NCBI GenBank assembly: GCA_026874595.1
Contig: CM049307.1
Location: 39,164,862-39,228,861 of the forward strand
Direction of reading: 5' to 3'
Length of the DNA stretch: 64,000 nt
Origin: Sipunculus nudus
Lineage: Eukaryota > Annelida > Sipuncula > Golfingiida > Sipunculidae
Position numbers and translations under genes: made by a program. Under the pieces are notes generated by a model. It did not search any database and was not told the origin of the DNA. It saw nothing but the letters and a program-made list of their open reading frames with translations. Shown here in pieces: positions 1 through 11,802 of the stretch (within the stretch, counting starts at the first letter, position 1; every line of letters begins with the position of its first letter).

Positions 1-3000
1 TTGTGAATTCGATGTGGTGTCAGATTTTGACGTCATCCTTTGATATCATTGTGAACTCACTTTTGCTGTAAATTCACCGTGCTGTCACATTTTAACATCT
101 CCTGAGATATCACTCTGAACCAACTGTTGTGAAATACACATGACCTCATGTCATGCTTTCACTGTGAGCTCACAATTGTGAATTCATTGTGGTATCACAT
201 TTTTTATGTCATCCTGTGATATCATTGGGAACTCACTGTTGTGTTACAGACATGAACTCATGTCATGATATTGCTGTGAGCTCACGGTTGTGATTTTACC
301 ACGATGTCACATTTTTGACGTCATCCTGTGATAACACTGTGAACTCACTTTTGTGTAACAGAAAGGAACTCATGCCTTGATATCACACAGAACTCTCGGT
401 TGTGAATTCTCTGAGGTGTCACATTATGACGTCATTCTCTGCTATTACTGTGAACACACTCTTTTGTAACGAACATCAACTCAAGCAATGCCATCACTGT
501 GAACTCACGGTTGTGTTTTCATCACGGTATCACATTTTTAACGTCATCCTGAGATATCACTGTAATCTCACTGTTGTGTAACATACATGAACTCATGCCA
601 CAACATCACTGTGACCTCATCGTTGTGTAACATACATGAGCTCACTGCTATACCGTCACTGTGCGCTCACGGTTGTGAATTCTCCGCGGTGTCATATTTG
701 TATATCATCCTGAGATATCATTATGGACTCACTATTGTGTAACATACATGAACTCATGCCATGATATTACTGTGAGCTCACGGTTATGAATTCACCGTGG
801 TGTCACATTTTTTACGTTTCCCTATGATATCATTGTGAACTGATTGTTGTATATCATACATGAGCTCATTTCTATGCTATCACTGTGAGCTCATGGTTGT
901 GAATTCACCGCAGTGTCAAAATTTGACGTCATCCTTTGATTTCACTGTGAACTCACTGTTGTGTAAGAGACATGAACTCATGCCATGATTTCACTGTGAA
1001 CTCGGTTGTGAATTCACCGTGGTGTCACATTTTTGACGTCATCCTATGATATCACTGTGAACTCACTGTTGTGTAACAAACATGAACTCATGCCATGATA
1101 TCACTGAGAGTTCACAGCCGTAAATTCACCGTGCTGTCACATTTTGAAGTCATCCTGAGATATCACTCTGATATCACTGTGAATTCACCGCGGTGTCAAA
1201 ATTTGACGTCATCCTTTGATATCACTGTGAACTCACTGTTGTGTAAGAGACATGACCTCATGTCATGCTTTCACTGTGTGCTCACAGTTGTGAATTCATT
1301 GTGGTATCACATTTTTTATGTCATCCTGTTATATCATCGTGAACTCACTGTTGGATAACATACATGAGCTCACTGCTATGCTATCACTGTGAGCTCACGG
1401 TTGTGAATTCACCGCGGCGTCTCAGTTTGACGTCATCCTATGATATTACTGTGAACTCACTGTTGTGTTACAGACATGAACTCATGCCATGATATTACTG
1501 TGAGCTCACGGTTATGAATTCACCGTGGTGTCACATTTTTGATGTCATCCTGTGATATCACTGTGAACTCACTGTTGTGTAACAGACATTAGCTCACTGC
1601 TATGCTATCACTGTGAGATCACGGTTGTGAATTCACCGCGGAGTCTGATTTTGAGACGTGAGCTCACATGCTATTATATCATTTTGAGCTCACTGTTGTG
1701 AATTCACAGTGGTGTCACATTTTTTTACCTCATCCTGGGATATCACTGTGAACCCAATGTTGTGTAACAGAAATGAACTCAAGCAATGCCATCATTGTGA
1801 ACTCATGGTTATGAATTCACTGTGGTGTTACATTTATAACGTCATCCTGAGATATCATTGTGAACTCACTGTTGGGTAACAAACATGAACTCATGCCATG
1901 ATATCACTGTGAGCAAACGGTTGTGAATTCACCGTGGTTTCACATTTTTGACGTCATCCTGTGATTTCACTGTGAACTCACTGTTGTGTAACAGACATGA
2001 GCACACTGCTATGCTATCACTGTGAGCTCACGGTTGTGAATTCACCGCGGCGTCTCATTTTGAGACGCGAGCTCACATGCTATTATATCATTTTGAGTTC
2101 ACTGTTGTGAATTCACCGTGGTGTCACATTTTTTATCCTCATCCTGGGATATCACTGTGAACTCAATGTTGTGTAACAGAAATGAACTCAAGCAATGCCA
2201 TCATTATGAACTCATGGTTATGAATTCACTGTGGTGTAACATTTATAACGTCATCCTGAGATATCATTGTGAACTCACTGTTGGGTAACAGACATGAACT
2301 CATCCCATGATATCACTGTGAGCAAACGGTTGTGAATCACCGTGGTGTCACATTTTTGATGTCATCCTGTGATATAACTGTGAACTCGCTGTTGGGTAAC
2401 AAACATGAACTCATGCCATGATATCACTGTGAGCTCACGGTTGTGAATTCACCGTGGTTTCACATTTTTGACGTCATCCTGTGATTTCACTGTGAACTCA
2501 CTGTTGTGTAACAGACATGAGCACACTGCATTGCTATCACTGTGAGCTCACGGTTGTGAATTCACCGCGGCGTCTCATTTTGAGACGCGAGCTCACATGC
2601 TATTATATCATTTTGAATTCACTGTTGTGAATTCACCGTGGTGTCACATTTTTTGCCTCATCCTAGGATATCACTGTGAACTCAATGTTGTGTAACAGAA
2701 ATGAACTCTAGCAATGCCATCATTGTGAAGTCATGGTTATGAATTCACTGTGGTGTTACATTTATAACGTCATCCTGAGATATCACTGTGAACTCACTGT
2801 TGTGTAACAGACATGAACTCATTCCATGATATCACTGTGAGCTCGCGGTTATGAATTCACCGTGGTGTCACATTTTGAGGTCATCCTGTGATATCACTGC
2901 GGGCTCGCTGATGAGTAACATACATGAACTCATGCTATGATATCATTTTGAGCTCACTGTTGTAAATTCACCGTGGTGTCACATTTTTACCTCATCCTGT

Positions 3001-3440
3001 GATATCACTGTGAACCCAATGTTGTGTAACAGAAATGAACTCAAGCAGTGCCATCATTGTGAACTCATGGTTATGAATTCACTGTGGTGTTACATTTATA
3101 ACGTCATCCTGAGATATCATTGTGAACTCGCTGTTGTGTAACAGACATGAACTCATGCCATGATATCACTGTGAGCTCACGGTTGTGAATTCACTGTGAT
3201 GTCACATTTTTGACGTCATCATGTGATATCACTGTGAACTCACTGTTGTGTAACAAACATGAACTCATGCCATGATACCACTGTGAGCTCACGGTTGTGA
3301 ATTCACTGTGGTGTCACATTTTTGACGTCACTCTGTGATATCACTGTGAACTCAATGTTGTGTAACAGACATGAACTCACTGCAGTGACCTAACCATGAG
3401 TTCACAGTTGGTTCATAGTTATGAACTCACACCCGTGACT
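1..3440. repeat. Satellite array, ~113-bp unit with two related halves
   Basis: The unit repeats about every 113 bp and consists of two related halves. One half carries GATATCACTGTGAACTCAC followed by TTGTGTAACAGACATGA. The other carries CACTGTGAGCTCACGG followed by GTGAATTCACCG and usually TGACGTCATCC. Both halves are built around short dyads (GTGAACTCAC, GTGAGCTCAC, GTGAATTCAC, GATATC), so a ~20-bp ancestral dyad motif is likely. Units diverge by roughly 5-20 percent by eye and some are truncated (for example near 1160-1200). The array runs off the left edge and degenerates between about 3380 and 3480. No gene is seen; the short open frames in it are repeat artefacts. Confidence 0.93.
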
Positions 3441-3537
3441 CTCTAATGATATCACAGTGATCTCCAGGTTAGCTCACGTCTTGACTGGGTTGTCTTTATC
3501 TTTATTCATGACCCTACCACCCCCCTATATCAATGAT

Positions 3538-4132
3538 GTAGGACTCAAATCCGGTCTTGGACTCAAGTCCGGACTCGAGTCCATTTTTGGGGGGACTCGG
3601 ACTTGGACTCGAGGGTCCTGGACTCGTGTCCACTTTTCTATGGACTCGGACTTGGACTCGGGGGTGGGGGGGGGGGGGGTCCTGGTCTCGGACTTGTACT
3701 CGGAGGTCAGGAATCTAGTAATCAGGCCGAGTCAGTCTCGAGTCCAGTAGAAAAAAAAAACTCTGCCACATATTATAATGACTTGTACATATATTACACC
3801 ACATATTATAACACGTACTATCATGTACATGTGCGAACTACTAACAGAATATTACAAAATAATAACACTATATTAATCAAGCTTTATATACTCAGGTTCG
3901 GGAGCTATAAATGTAATTAACCTTTATTGTAAAAGCATGTGTGAACAATAACTTAAATATTAAAAAATAACTTAAAAATGCACATGGTAAAATGAATTTC
4001 CATTTTAAATTGTCCTTTAAGGATATTTGTGTGGGACCTGGTTCCAAATGACTCGGACTCGAAGCAGGTGGACTCGGACACATAACCTGAAGGACTCGGA
4101 CTTGGACTCGAGTGGCCTGGACTCAACTACAT
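3538..4132. repeat. GACTCG/GAGTCC-rich degenerate repeat tract
   Basis: Copies of GGACTCGGACTTGGACTCGAG-like hexamers occur in both orientations at 3541-3760 and again at 4045-4130, separated by AT-rich sequence. A G run sits at about 3661-3680. The ends show ATGTAG on the left and CTACAT on the right, so this may be a TIR element, but no convincing target duplication is visible. No coding potential is recognised. Confidence 0.5.
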
Positions 4133-5731
4133 GACTGCCTTATAATAAATATTTTTAAAAGTCAGAAGGTAGAGTTGCCCTCCCGTGTAAAGTGCTCTAT
4201 GGCCTTCAGGCAAAGCCAGAGCGATATAACACTGAAGAAAAACAACACTGTAAATTCACTACAAACTGTTTCACGGGATGCGACCCGATCCACGGGTGAA
4301 TGTTGTGCAGAAGAGACCACTGTTGAAGATTTGTCAGTTTTTTGCCTAGCGGTACCGACCACTGGTGGATATTGCAGGTGGACTATTTTCCGTCATTTCA
4401 AAAATGCTACTTATGGGTTTAACCTGAATATACCACAGAGCCTTGAAATCAGTGGTATTATAGAGAATACCTCGGTAATTAAGTAATTAAGAGTAAAGGT
4501 CAGAAACGAGAGTCAAAATTACATGCACTAAGCTCTTGCATGCACATAGACCTGAATCCAGTGATTCTGATTGTTATAAAATCAACTCGCGTTTCGGTCT
4601 CTTAAACCGTGTATGTTATATTCAGCAGCTGACATGGACAGTTTGCCGTCACCACGATACAAGGCTCCGTCTAGTCGAGAAGACCCGAGCGGCTCACGTT
4701 AGATCTGCTGAACTCTCATTAATCGACTCATAATTATTCGTGATAAATATACCATCTCGTCGACGCTCGAAGGGCATGTCAGGATGGGTCCTGGAGGAGT
4801 GGGTGATGGGTTCTGGAGGAGCGGGTGATGGGTTCTAGAGGAGCGGGTGATGGGTTCTGGAGGAGTTGGTGATGGGTTCTGGACCGGAGGAGTGGGTGAT
4901 GGGTTCTGGAGGAGCGAGTGATGGGTTCTGGAGGAGCTTGGTATAGACCTCCAGAATCTTCTGCCAGTTAAAATATAACAAACCATAGCCCTATAAGTCC
5001 CAATACTCGATACATAAATTAACCGATCTGCTGTTCAACACAACCAATGATAAAAATAAATACAACAATATTATATTACTTGCTTCGTTTCCTTTACTAT
5101 ATCTTATTATTCTATGGGGCTTCTATTAAACATGACCTGACCTGGTAACACATTTGTGTCAACAACATTAATTTGTTACTATAAATGGCTCGCAAACATA
5201 TGTAACTTCCCCGAACACTGAAATGTATGAGATAAGAAAACAGATACATGTGCTATTTTATTTTTGTACACTTCAATGAAACGTTTTCATATACGGTCAT
5301 TAATGGATTTATTCTACCTTATCATTTCGATAAAATAAGACACGCTGGAAAGTGTGCACAATGAAACAGAAACAGTAGCAACATATATTAAAAAAATTAA
5401 ATTTGAGTTTTTAAAGTGATCATCGCGCGAACAGGCAAGAAATTCATACCCCGGTATGTTTACACCTGGTCAGTGGTGATGTTTACTTGGCGAATCGGAA
5501 TGAGACGGGGGGGGGGGGGGGGGGGAGGGATTCAGGTTTTCGATGAAATTTGACTGGATTCTATCGTTTGACGTTTAAAGATTAGGTTGATGTGAAGAAC
5601 ACATGAAAGATTAATTAAATGTACGTTGCAAGGAAACGGTCCCTGAAGAAAGAAACAGAAATATGCATACCTCGTAAGTAGCAGAAGCGGACCCAACGGG
5701 ACTGCATGCAGAGGGTACGTACCCAATTTTT
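4133..5731. other. Gene-free interval with a minisatellite and a poly-G tract
   Basis: Apart from the 22-bp minisatellite at 4787-4940 and a run of about 20 G at 5506-5525, I recognise nothing in this AT-rich stretch. The open frame at 4112-4486 shows no family I know and is not supported. Confidence 0.5.
4787..4940. repeat. 22-bp minisatellite, about 7 units
   Basis: The unit GGGTTCTGGAGGAGCGGGTG followed by AT repeats head to tail with point changes and one 5-6 bp expansion near 4881. Because 22 is not a multiple of 3, the proline-rich antisense frame through it changes phase at each unit and is not a protein. Confidence 0.85.
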
Positions 5732-8700
5732 AGCTCAGCTGACTGAAAGTCATCTGAGCTATAGCGATCACTCTTTGTCCGTCGTCCGTCTGTCTGTCTG
5801 TCTGTCCGTCTGTCTGTCCGTCTGTCCGTCTGTCCGTCTGTCTGTCCGTTAACCAGGCACAATCGTAACCGCTAGAACTGGAATCTTCTTACTTGACATC
5901 CTGGGAGGTCCATGAAAAATCTCCTTGGAAACCAGAAATTAGGTCTCTGTTACCCATATCCTTCGAGCTATGGGGCCCCAAAGTACCCCCCAGAAAAGTC
6001 CAAAATTTCATACAAAAACTTCAATATCTCATTAACTACTTGACTGATGGTCATGATTTTTGGCATACATATTGATCATGAGAGGTTCCATCAGTTCCTG
6101 AAGACTGGTGGCGCCACCTGTATTTTTTTATTTTTTACGAATTTTTTTCTCTATTTTTGAGACCTTTAAAAATGTGAACATCTGTTAACAAGGCACAAAT
6201 CGTAATGACTGGACTTAGAATCTTCATTCTCGACACACTGAGAGACTTATGAAAAGTCTCCATGGAAACCAGAAATTAGGTCTCTGTTACCCATATCCTT
6301 CCAGCTATGGGGCCCCAAACTACCCCCCAGAAAAGTAAAAAATTTCAAACAAAAACTTCAACATCTCATTAAATACTTGACTGATGGTCATGATTTTTGT
6401 CATACATATTGATCATGAGATGTTCCATCACTTCCTGCAGACTAGTGGCGCCACCTGTATCGTTCAATTTTTTCTGAATTTTTTTCTCTATTTTTGAGAC
6501 CTTTCAAAATGTAAACATCTGTTAACAAGGCACAAATCGTAAAGACCGGACCTAGAATCTTCATTCTTGACACACTGAGAGACCTATGAAAAGTCTCCAT
6601 GGAAACCAGAAATTAGGTCTCTGTTACCCATATTCTTCGAGCTATGGATTCCCAAAGTACCCCCAAGAAAAGTAAAAAATTTCATACAAAAACTTCAATA
6701 TCTCATTAACTACTTGACTGATGGTCATGATTTGTGGCATAACTATTGATCATGAGATGTGTCATCACTTCCTGCAGACTGGTGGTGCCACCTTTATTGT
6801 TCGATTTTTTACGATTTTTTTCCTCTATTTTTGAGACCTTTAAGGATGCTGTCATCTGTTAGCATGGCACAAATAGTAACGACTGGACCTAGAATCTTCA
6901 TTCTCAACACACTAGAAGACCTATGAAAAGTCTCCATGAAAACCAGAAATTAGGTCTCTGTTACCCATATCCTTCGAGCTATGGGGCCCCAAAGTACCCC
7001 CCAGAGTAGTCAAAAATTTCATACAAAAACTTCAATATCTCAATAACTACATCACTGATGGTCATGATTTTTGGCATACATATTGATTATGAGATGTTCC
7101 ATCAGTTCCTGCAGACTGGTGGCGCCACCTATGTTATCTATCAAGAGGGTACAAATTGCAACAACTGGACCTAGAAACTTCATTCTTGTCATGCAAGGAG
7201 GCCCATGAAGAGTGCCTGTGGAAACTTGAAATTAGGTCTTTGTTACCCATATCCTTCAAGCTATAGGACTCTGAAGTATCCCTCAGAATAATGGACAATT
7301 TGATACAAAAGCTGAAGTATCTGAACAACTAATATGGAGATCATCATGATTCTTTGCATGGATATTGACCATTAAGTGTTTTTAGCTCAGCTGACTGTAA
7401 GTCATCTGAAGTATCCCTCAGAATAATGGACAATTTGATACAAAAGCTCAAGTATCTAAACAACTATTGCAGTGATCACCATGATTCTTTGCATGGATAT
7501 TGATCATGGAATGTGTCATCAGTTTCTGCTGTATGGTGGCGCCACCTGTATTTTTTTTTTTATTTTTACGAATTTTTTTCTCTATTTTTGAGACCTCATA
7601 AGATGCGGTCATCTGTTAACATGGCACAAATCGTAACAACTGGACCTAGAATCTTCTCTCTTGACATGCTGAGAGGCCCATGAAAAGTTTCCTTAAAAAC
7701 TTGAAATTAGGTCTCTGTTACCCATAACCTCTGAGCTATTAGGCTCCGAAGTACCCCCCAGAATAATGGAAAATTTGATACAAAAGCTCAAGTATCTGAA
7801 TAATTATTATATTGATCACCATGATTCTTTGCATGGATATTGATCATGAAATGTGTCATCAGTTTCTGCATTCTGGTGGCGCCACCTGTATTTTTTCAAT
7901 TTTTAGCTCAGCTGACTGAAAGTCATCTGAGCTGTAGGGATCACCTTTTGTCTGTCGTCCGTCCGGCCATCCAGGTAATGTCTGTTAACAGGGCACAAAT
8001 CGTAACCGCTAGACCGGGAATCTTCTTACTTGAAATCCTGGGAGGTCTATGGAAATTCTCCTTGTGAACCTGAAATTAGGTCACTGTGACCTATATTCTT
8101 CGAGCAATGGGGTTCTGAAGTACCCCCCAGAATAATGCAAAATTTAATACAAAAGCTCAAGTATCTGAACAACTAATGCATTAATCACCATGATTCTTTG
8201 CATGGATATTGATCATGGAGTGTTTCATCAATTTCTGGAGATTGGTGGCGCCAGCTATATTTTTTTTTTATTTTTTACGATTTTTTTTCTCTACTTTTGT
8301 GATCTTTAAACATTTGGTCATCTGTAAACAGGGCACAAATCATAATGACTGGACCTAGAATCTTCTGTCCTCACCTCCAGGGAAGCCCATAAAAGGTCTA
8401 CATGGAAACCCGAAATAAGGTCCCTGTTACCCATATTCTGTGAGCTATGGGGCTCTGAAGTACCCCCCAGAATAAAGATTTGGTCATATATTAACAGGGC
8501 ACAAATCATAATGACTGGACCTAGAATCTTTGTGCTCACCTCCAGGGAAGCCCATAAAAGGTCTACATGGAAACCCGAAATAAGGTCCCTGTTACCCATA
8601 TCCTTCATGCTCTGGGGCTCCGAAGTACTCCCCAGAATAAAGATTTGGTCATCTGTTAACAGAGCACAAATTATAATGACTTGACCTAGAATCTCCTTTC

Positions 8701-9098
8701 TTGATATGCTGGGAGGCCCCTGAAAAGTCTCCTTGTGCACCTGAAATTACATCTCTGTTACCCATATCCTTCATCCTATGCGGCTTTGAAATACCCCCCA
8801 GAATAAACATTTGGATTTGTTAACAGGGCACAAATCATAATAACTGGACCTAGAATTTTATTTTTTGACATGCTGGGAGACCCCTGAAAAGTCATCTTGT
8901 AAACCTTGAAAATAGGTGTCTGTTACCCATATCCTTCATGCTACAGAGCTCCATAGTATCCCAATGAATATTGGATGATTTTATACAAAAGGTCAAGTTT
9001 GGAAAAAGTATTTCATTCAAATTTGACATTCAGATGATAAAATTACTTTTGTCAATGTCTTCCTGGTCAGCTGAGCGTCATGACCCCTGGGTCACTTG
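5732..9098 (+). mobile_element. Helentron/pearl-like non-autonomous element, tandem composite (family A)
   Basis: The left end follows a T run as AGCTCAGCTGACTGAAAG, and the right end is CAGCTGAGCGTCATG, then a GACCCCTGGGTC dyad and CACTTG before a T run. GCTCAGCTG and CAGCTGAGC are inverted copies, which act as subterminal repeats. A CYGT microsatellite follows the left end, then about ten degenerate core repeats of roughly 170-330 bp, many carrying GGTGGCGCCACC. Further left ends occur at about 7384 and 7905 with only one right end, so this is a tandem or nested composite. The layout (subterminal inverted repeats, microsatellite, core repeats, 3' stem-loop, insertion between T residues) is that described for bivalve pearl elements and Helentron-associated elements; the assignment is inferred. 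No transposase is present. Confidence 0.7.
5777..5849. repeat. CYGT tetranucleotide microsatellite
   Basis: About 18 units mixing CTGT and CCGT lie directly after the left end of the family A element, the position where pearl-type elements carry an ACRG microsatellite (the reverse complement). Shorter versions follow the 5' ends at about 7935-7960 and 23205-23250, and a reverse-strand version lies at 60497-60540. Confidence 0.85.
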
Positions 9099-9899
9099 TT
9101 TTTCTTCGTATCAGACAAATTTTGACGTTAATTGTTGACAGGTGTGCAGGAAGAAGGGGGCAAAGGGGGCTGCTGCCTCTCCAATATAACTATGGGGGGT
9201 GCAGAGTGAACATATACATTATCCTTAGTATCAGCAACTTATATCTTACCGAAGGCACTCTTGCAGCCGAGCCTTCAAACTATACTTATAATAATAGTAT
9301 ATTTTGAATATATACTCTCCCAATGCAGAAAACGCTTATGAAGAAAAAACTTGCTAATACTGTCTAAATGGCCGAAACTGCAAGTATAAAATGACACTCA
9401 TCTCGAACCTCTGTCATTTCACAGATCGAGCTCGGCTCTCGATTGGCATTGCTCTGTCTTCGCTGCTGGGATCGGTGATGGGAATGTATGCTGCTTTTGC
9501 CTTTGTAGCCGTGGGTGTTGTGGCTTTTCTGTAAAATCACCGGTGCGGGTAAAACGGTGGCGGTCTCTCGCGGCTTTCTGCTTGGCTTGGTGGCATCACA
9601 TCTATTGGCTCTCAAAATTATGCTTAAGGAGCGCACAGGGCTGGGGTCTTGACCACAGCAATCTGTAGCTGCTCGACAAAGTGAAAAACATCTTCAGTCA
9701 GTCAATGCAGAAAATAGTCAGGTTTCTTTTTATTATAAACTTTTGACTCAATGGCACAGTTTGGAATTAAAAATAAACACAATTAATATTTTTGTGCGTT
9801 CTGAAAGGAATACTGTGCCTATAGAGAAAAGGATCCAATTGGTAAATCAAAAGAAAATGTAATAAAATAAATAAAATTAAACACATATTATATAATCTA
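9099..9899. other. Gene-free interval
   Basis: There is no recognisable gene or repeat here. The antisense open frame at 9364-9636 has no family resemblance that I can see. Confidence 0.4.
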
Positions 9900-10620
9900 C
9901 AAGAGATTTGGCGAGAAAAAAAGCAACAACAAAAGAGCCTTTACATGGAGAAGAAAAGCCAGTGGTGTTTCAGCAGATTGGATTACTTTTTAAACTAAAA
10001 AATTTAACCTTCTTTCAGGTCATTACGGGATAGTCTTTGATTTTATTGAATAAGAATCAGAGAAACGAAGAAAATGTTAGTGGAAATTTAATAGTAGATG
10101 ATTAAAAGATGAAGATTTGCGAGACATATGTAGGTCTATGACTATTAAAATATTGATTTGGCAAAACCAAATATATTTGGAATTTTTCGTGAGACTTTGC
10201 ACTTAAATTGGAACCGAAAAATTATGAATTTCGTATAGAATGTATTTAGTTCATTAAACAGAGCAACAGCTAGGGAAACCAAAGAAAGAGATCTAATTTC
10301 CATTGGAGGATTACAAATCATGGAGTACACTCATGATGAGTACACACAGCAGAAAATGCTGAATTGATGATGGAATCGGAAGAAATTTATCAAGAAAAAT
10401 TGACTAGGGCCAAAGGTAGGTGGATGGAAGAAGGAGAAAAGCGTACAAAATATGTTGTTTAATTTGGAAATAAAATACAAGAAGGAAATGTATAACAAAA
10501 CTAAAAGACAAAGAATCAGTGATACAAAGGAGAAAATTAAAATAGGCTTATACAAATAGTAGGCAAAAGGAAGGTAGCATCCTACTCCTAGTCTCGATAT
10601 ACATCAACAATTATTAACAG
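9900..10620 (+). pseudogene. Decayed LINE ORF2 fragment (endonuclease end and linker)
   Basis: Several LINE ORF2 landmarks can be read in order across shifting frames. These are a TWRRK segment (about 9943) with SRLDYFL downstream (about 9970), the endonuclease C-terminal signature; then NS..LKDEDLRD (about 10090); then RWMEEGEKRTKY and FNLE (about 10417-10465), the linker before the reverse transcriptase. The same landmarks occur in the same order in the better-preserved LINE at 55267-59026, so the two belong to related non-LTR families. Multiple stops and frameshifts make it a fossil. No RT catalytic region or poly(A) tail is seen. Confidence 0.7.
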
Positions 10621-10645
10621 TAATTAATACTGGAAGTGTTTCTAA

Positions 10646-10977
10646 GGCCAAAAAAGGTATGGTTCTCAGGCACCGCCCGCGTTAGTCAGAACGAGGCCGA
10701 GAGAGACCAGTTCTGGACTACGCCCGCGTCGATTTTAACCCCCCCCCCCTCCCCCCTCCCCACCCCTCAAAAATTGTTATTTTGATTTTCATCTTTAAGA
10801 GATAATATAATAGAATTTTGATAAGATTTCTTTTGCTATGTAGTGCTTTTACCTGTATAGCAAAAATATTCTGTAATTGTCATATGCTTTTCCCTGATTT
10901 TATCGAAACGTACAAAAAATAGGTATAAAAAACACTGATTTATTAAAAAGGGGCCGGAGAACCATACCTTTTTGGCC
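10646..10977. mobile_element. MITE with GGCC ends and polyC core (copy 1)
   Basis: The terminal inverted repeats are GGCCAAAAAAGGTATGG on the left and its complement ending TTTTTGGCC on the right, extending about 24 bp. A C-rich core lies at about 10740-10765. Related copies are at 20245-20530 and 24808-25144. TAA precedes this copy, but the right flank is not TAA. Confidence 0.85.
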
Positions 10978-11346
10978 AGTTTATTTAAGCAGAAAAAAGT
11001 CCCGAATTAGACAGAGATGGAGCAAAACAGATGCGAGGGTTTGGTTACCGTGGAAGAAAATTAAGAAATTGAAATCACTTAATTAGGCCTCAAACATTAA
11101 AAAATGAAACATCACCCGGAAATGATGGCCTCCCATGCCTCCTCACTTTATTAGAGGTGGGGAAAATATACCTTTGCCCCTACACTTTTTACGAAAATAA
11201 CTAATTGCTTCGTTGGTTTTGCCAATGCCAAAGCGCTTCAGGTGTGTATGCGCGCAGATTCATCGCAACGGACCCGGGTCTTGAGGTCACACTAGTGCAA
11301 AGGGATTCCCCGCCGGTTAAAAATACGATTGCTTTGCTTTACTTCC

Positions 11347-11358
11347 GCCATCTAGTGG
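11347..11358 (-). promoter_or_regulatory. CTCF-type consensus upstream of GEMIN5
   Basis: Read on the - strand the sequence is CCACTAGATGGC, a perfect match to the CTCF core consensus CCASYAGRKGGC. It lies 136-147 bp upstream of the GEMIN5 start codon and overlaps CTTCCGCCAT, which resembles joined ETS and YY1 sites of housekeeping promoters. Function is inferred from the motif and position only. Confidence 0.45.
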
Positions 11359-11493
11359 TGAAAGGAGGAACTAGGGGAATAACTCTCAGTTCACGTTCTG
11401 TGATGTGCCCGTAAACTGGTACATTAGAGAATAACTGACGCCGGCATGCCATGGCATCATAGAGACATACTACTACATTAGAAATAAGACAGG

Positions 11494-11802
11494 ATGAGCG
11501 GGATACATTTAGCCGTCTCTCCGAACTGGTACTGCAGTTGCATCAGCGACTGTCATAAATACAAGGGGCACTTGTATTTTGCAGCTGGTGGGCGAAATTC
11601 AGTGAATTTAATGAGAATAGACCAGAACCCGCCAACCTATGTGGCCAGTCTGTCCCCAGCACACTCAGAGCGTGTGGTGGCGGTGTCTTTCAATAGATTT
11701 TCTAGTTCTTCTCTGCAGTGCTGTACGGCCGGGGATGACAGGAGGGTCAGGGTTTGGAATCTTACCGAGAAATCCCTTCTCCATGAACATGACACTCACC
11801 AG
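11494..11802 (+). CDS. GEMIN5: GEMIN5 exon 1 (aa 1-103)
   Basis: This exon contains the start codon and the SPNWY motif, whose W and Y contact Sm-site RNA in the human protein, followed by the first WD repeat ending RVWNL. The donor is CAG|GTAGAA, phase 0. Confidence 0.95.

Noticed and set aside
1095..1358. 87-codon open frame in the satellite
   Set aside because: It is simply the satellite read in one frame, with no conservation of frame between units.
5611..5862. Antisense DRQTDRQTD open frame
   Set aside because: This is the translated CYGT microsatellite, not a protein.
8318..8740. 140-codon antisense open frame
   Set aside because: It runs through repeated family A core units; the internal protein repeat reflects DNA repeats.
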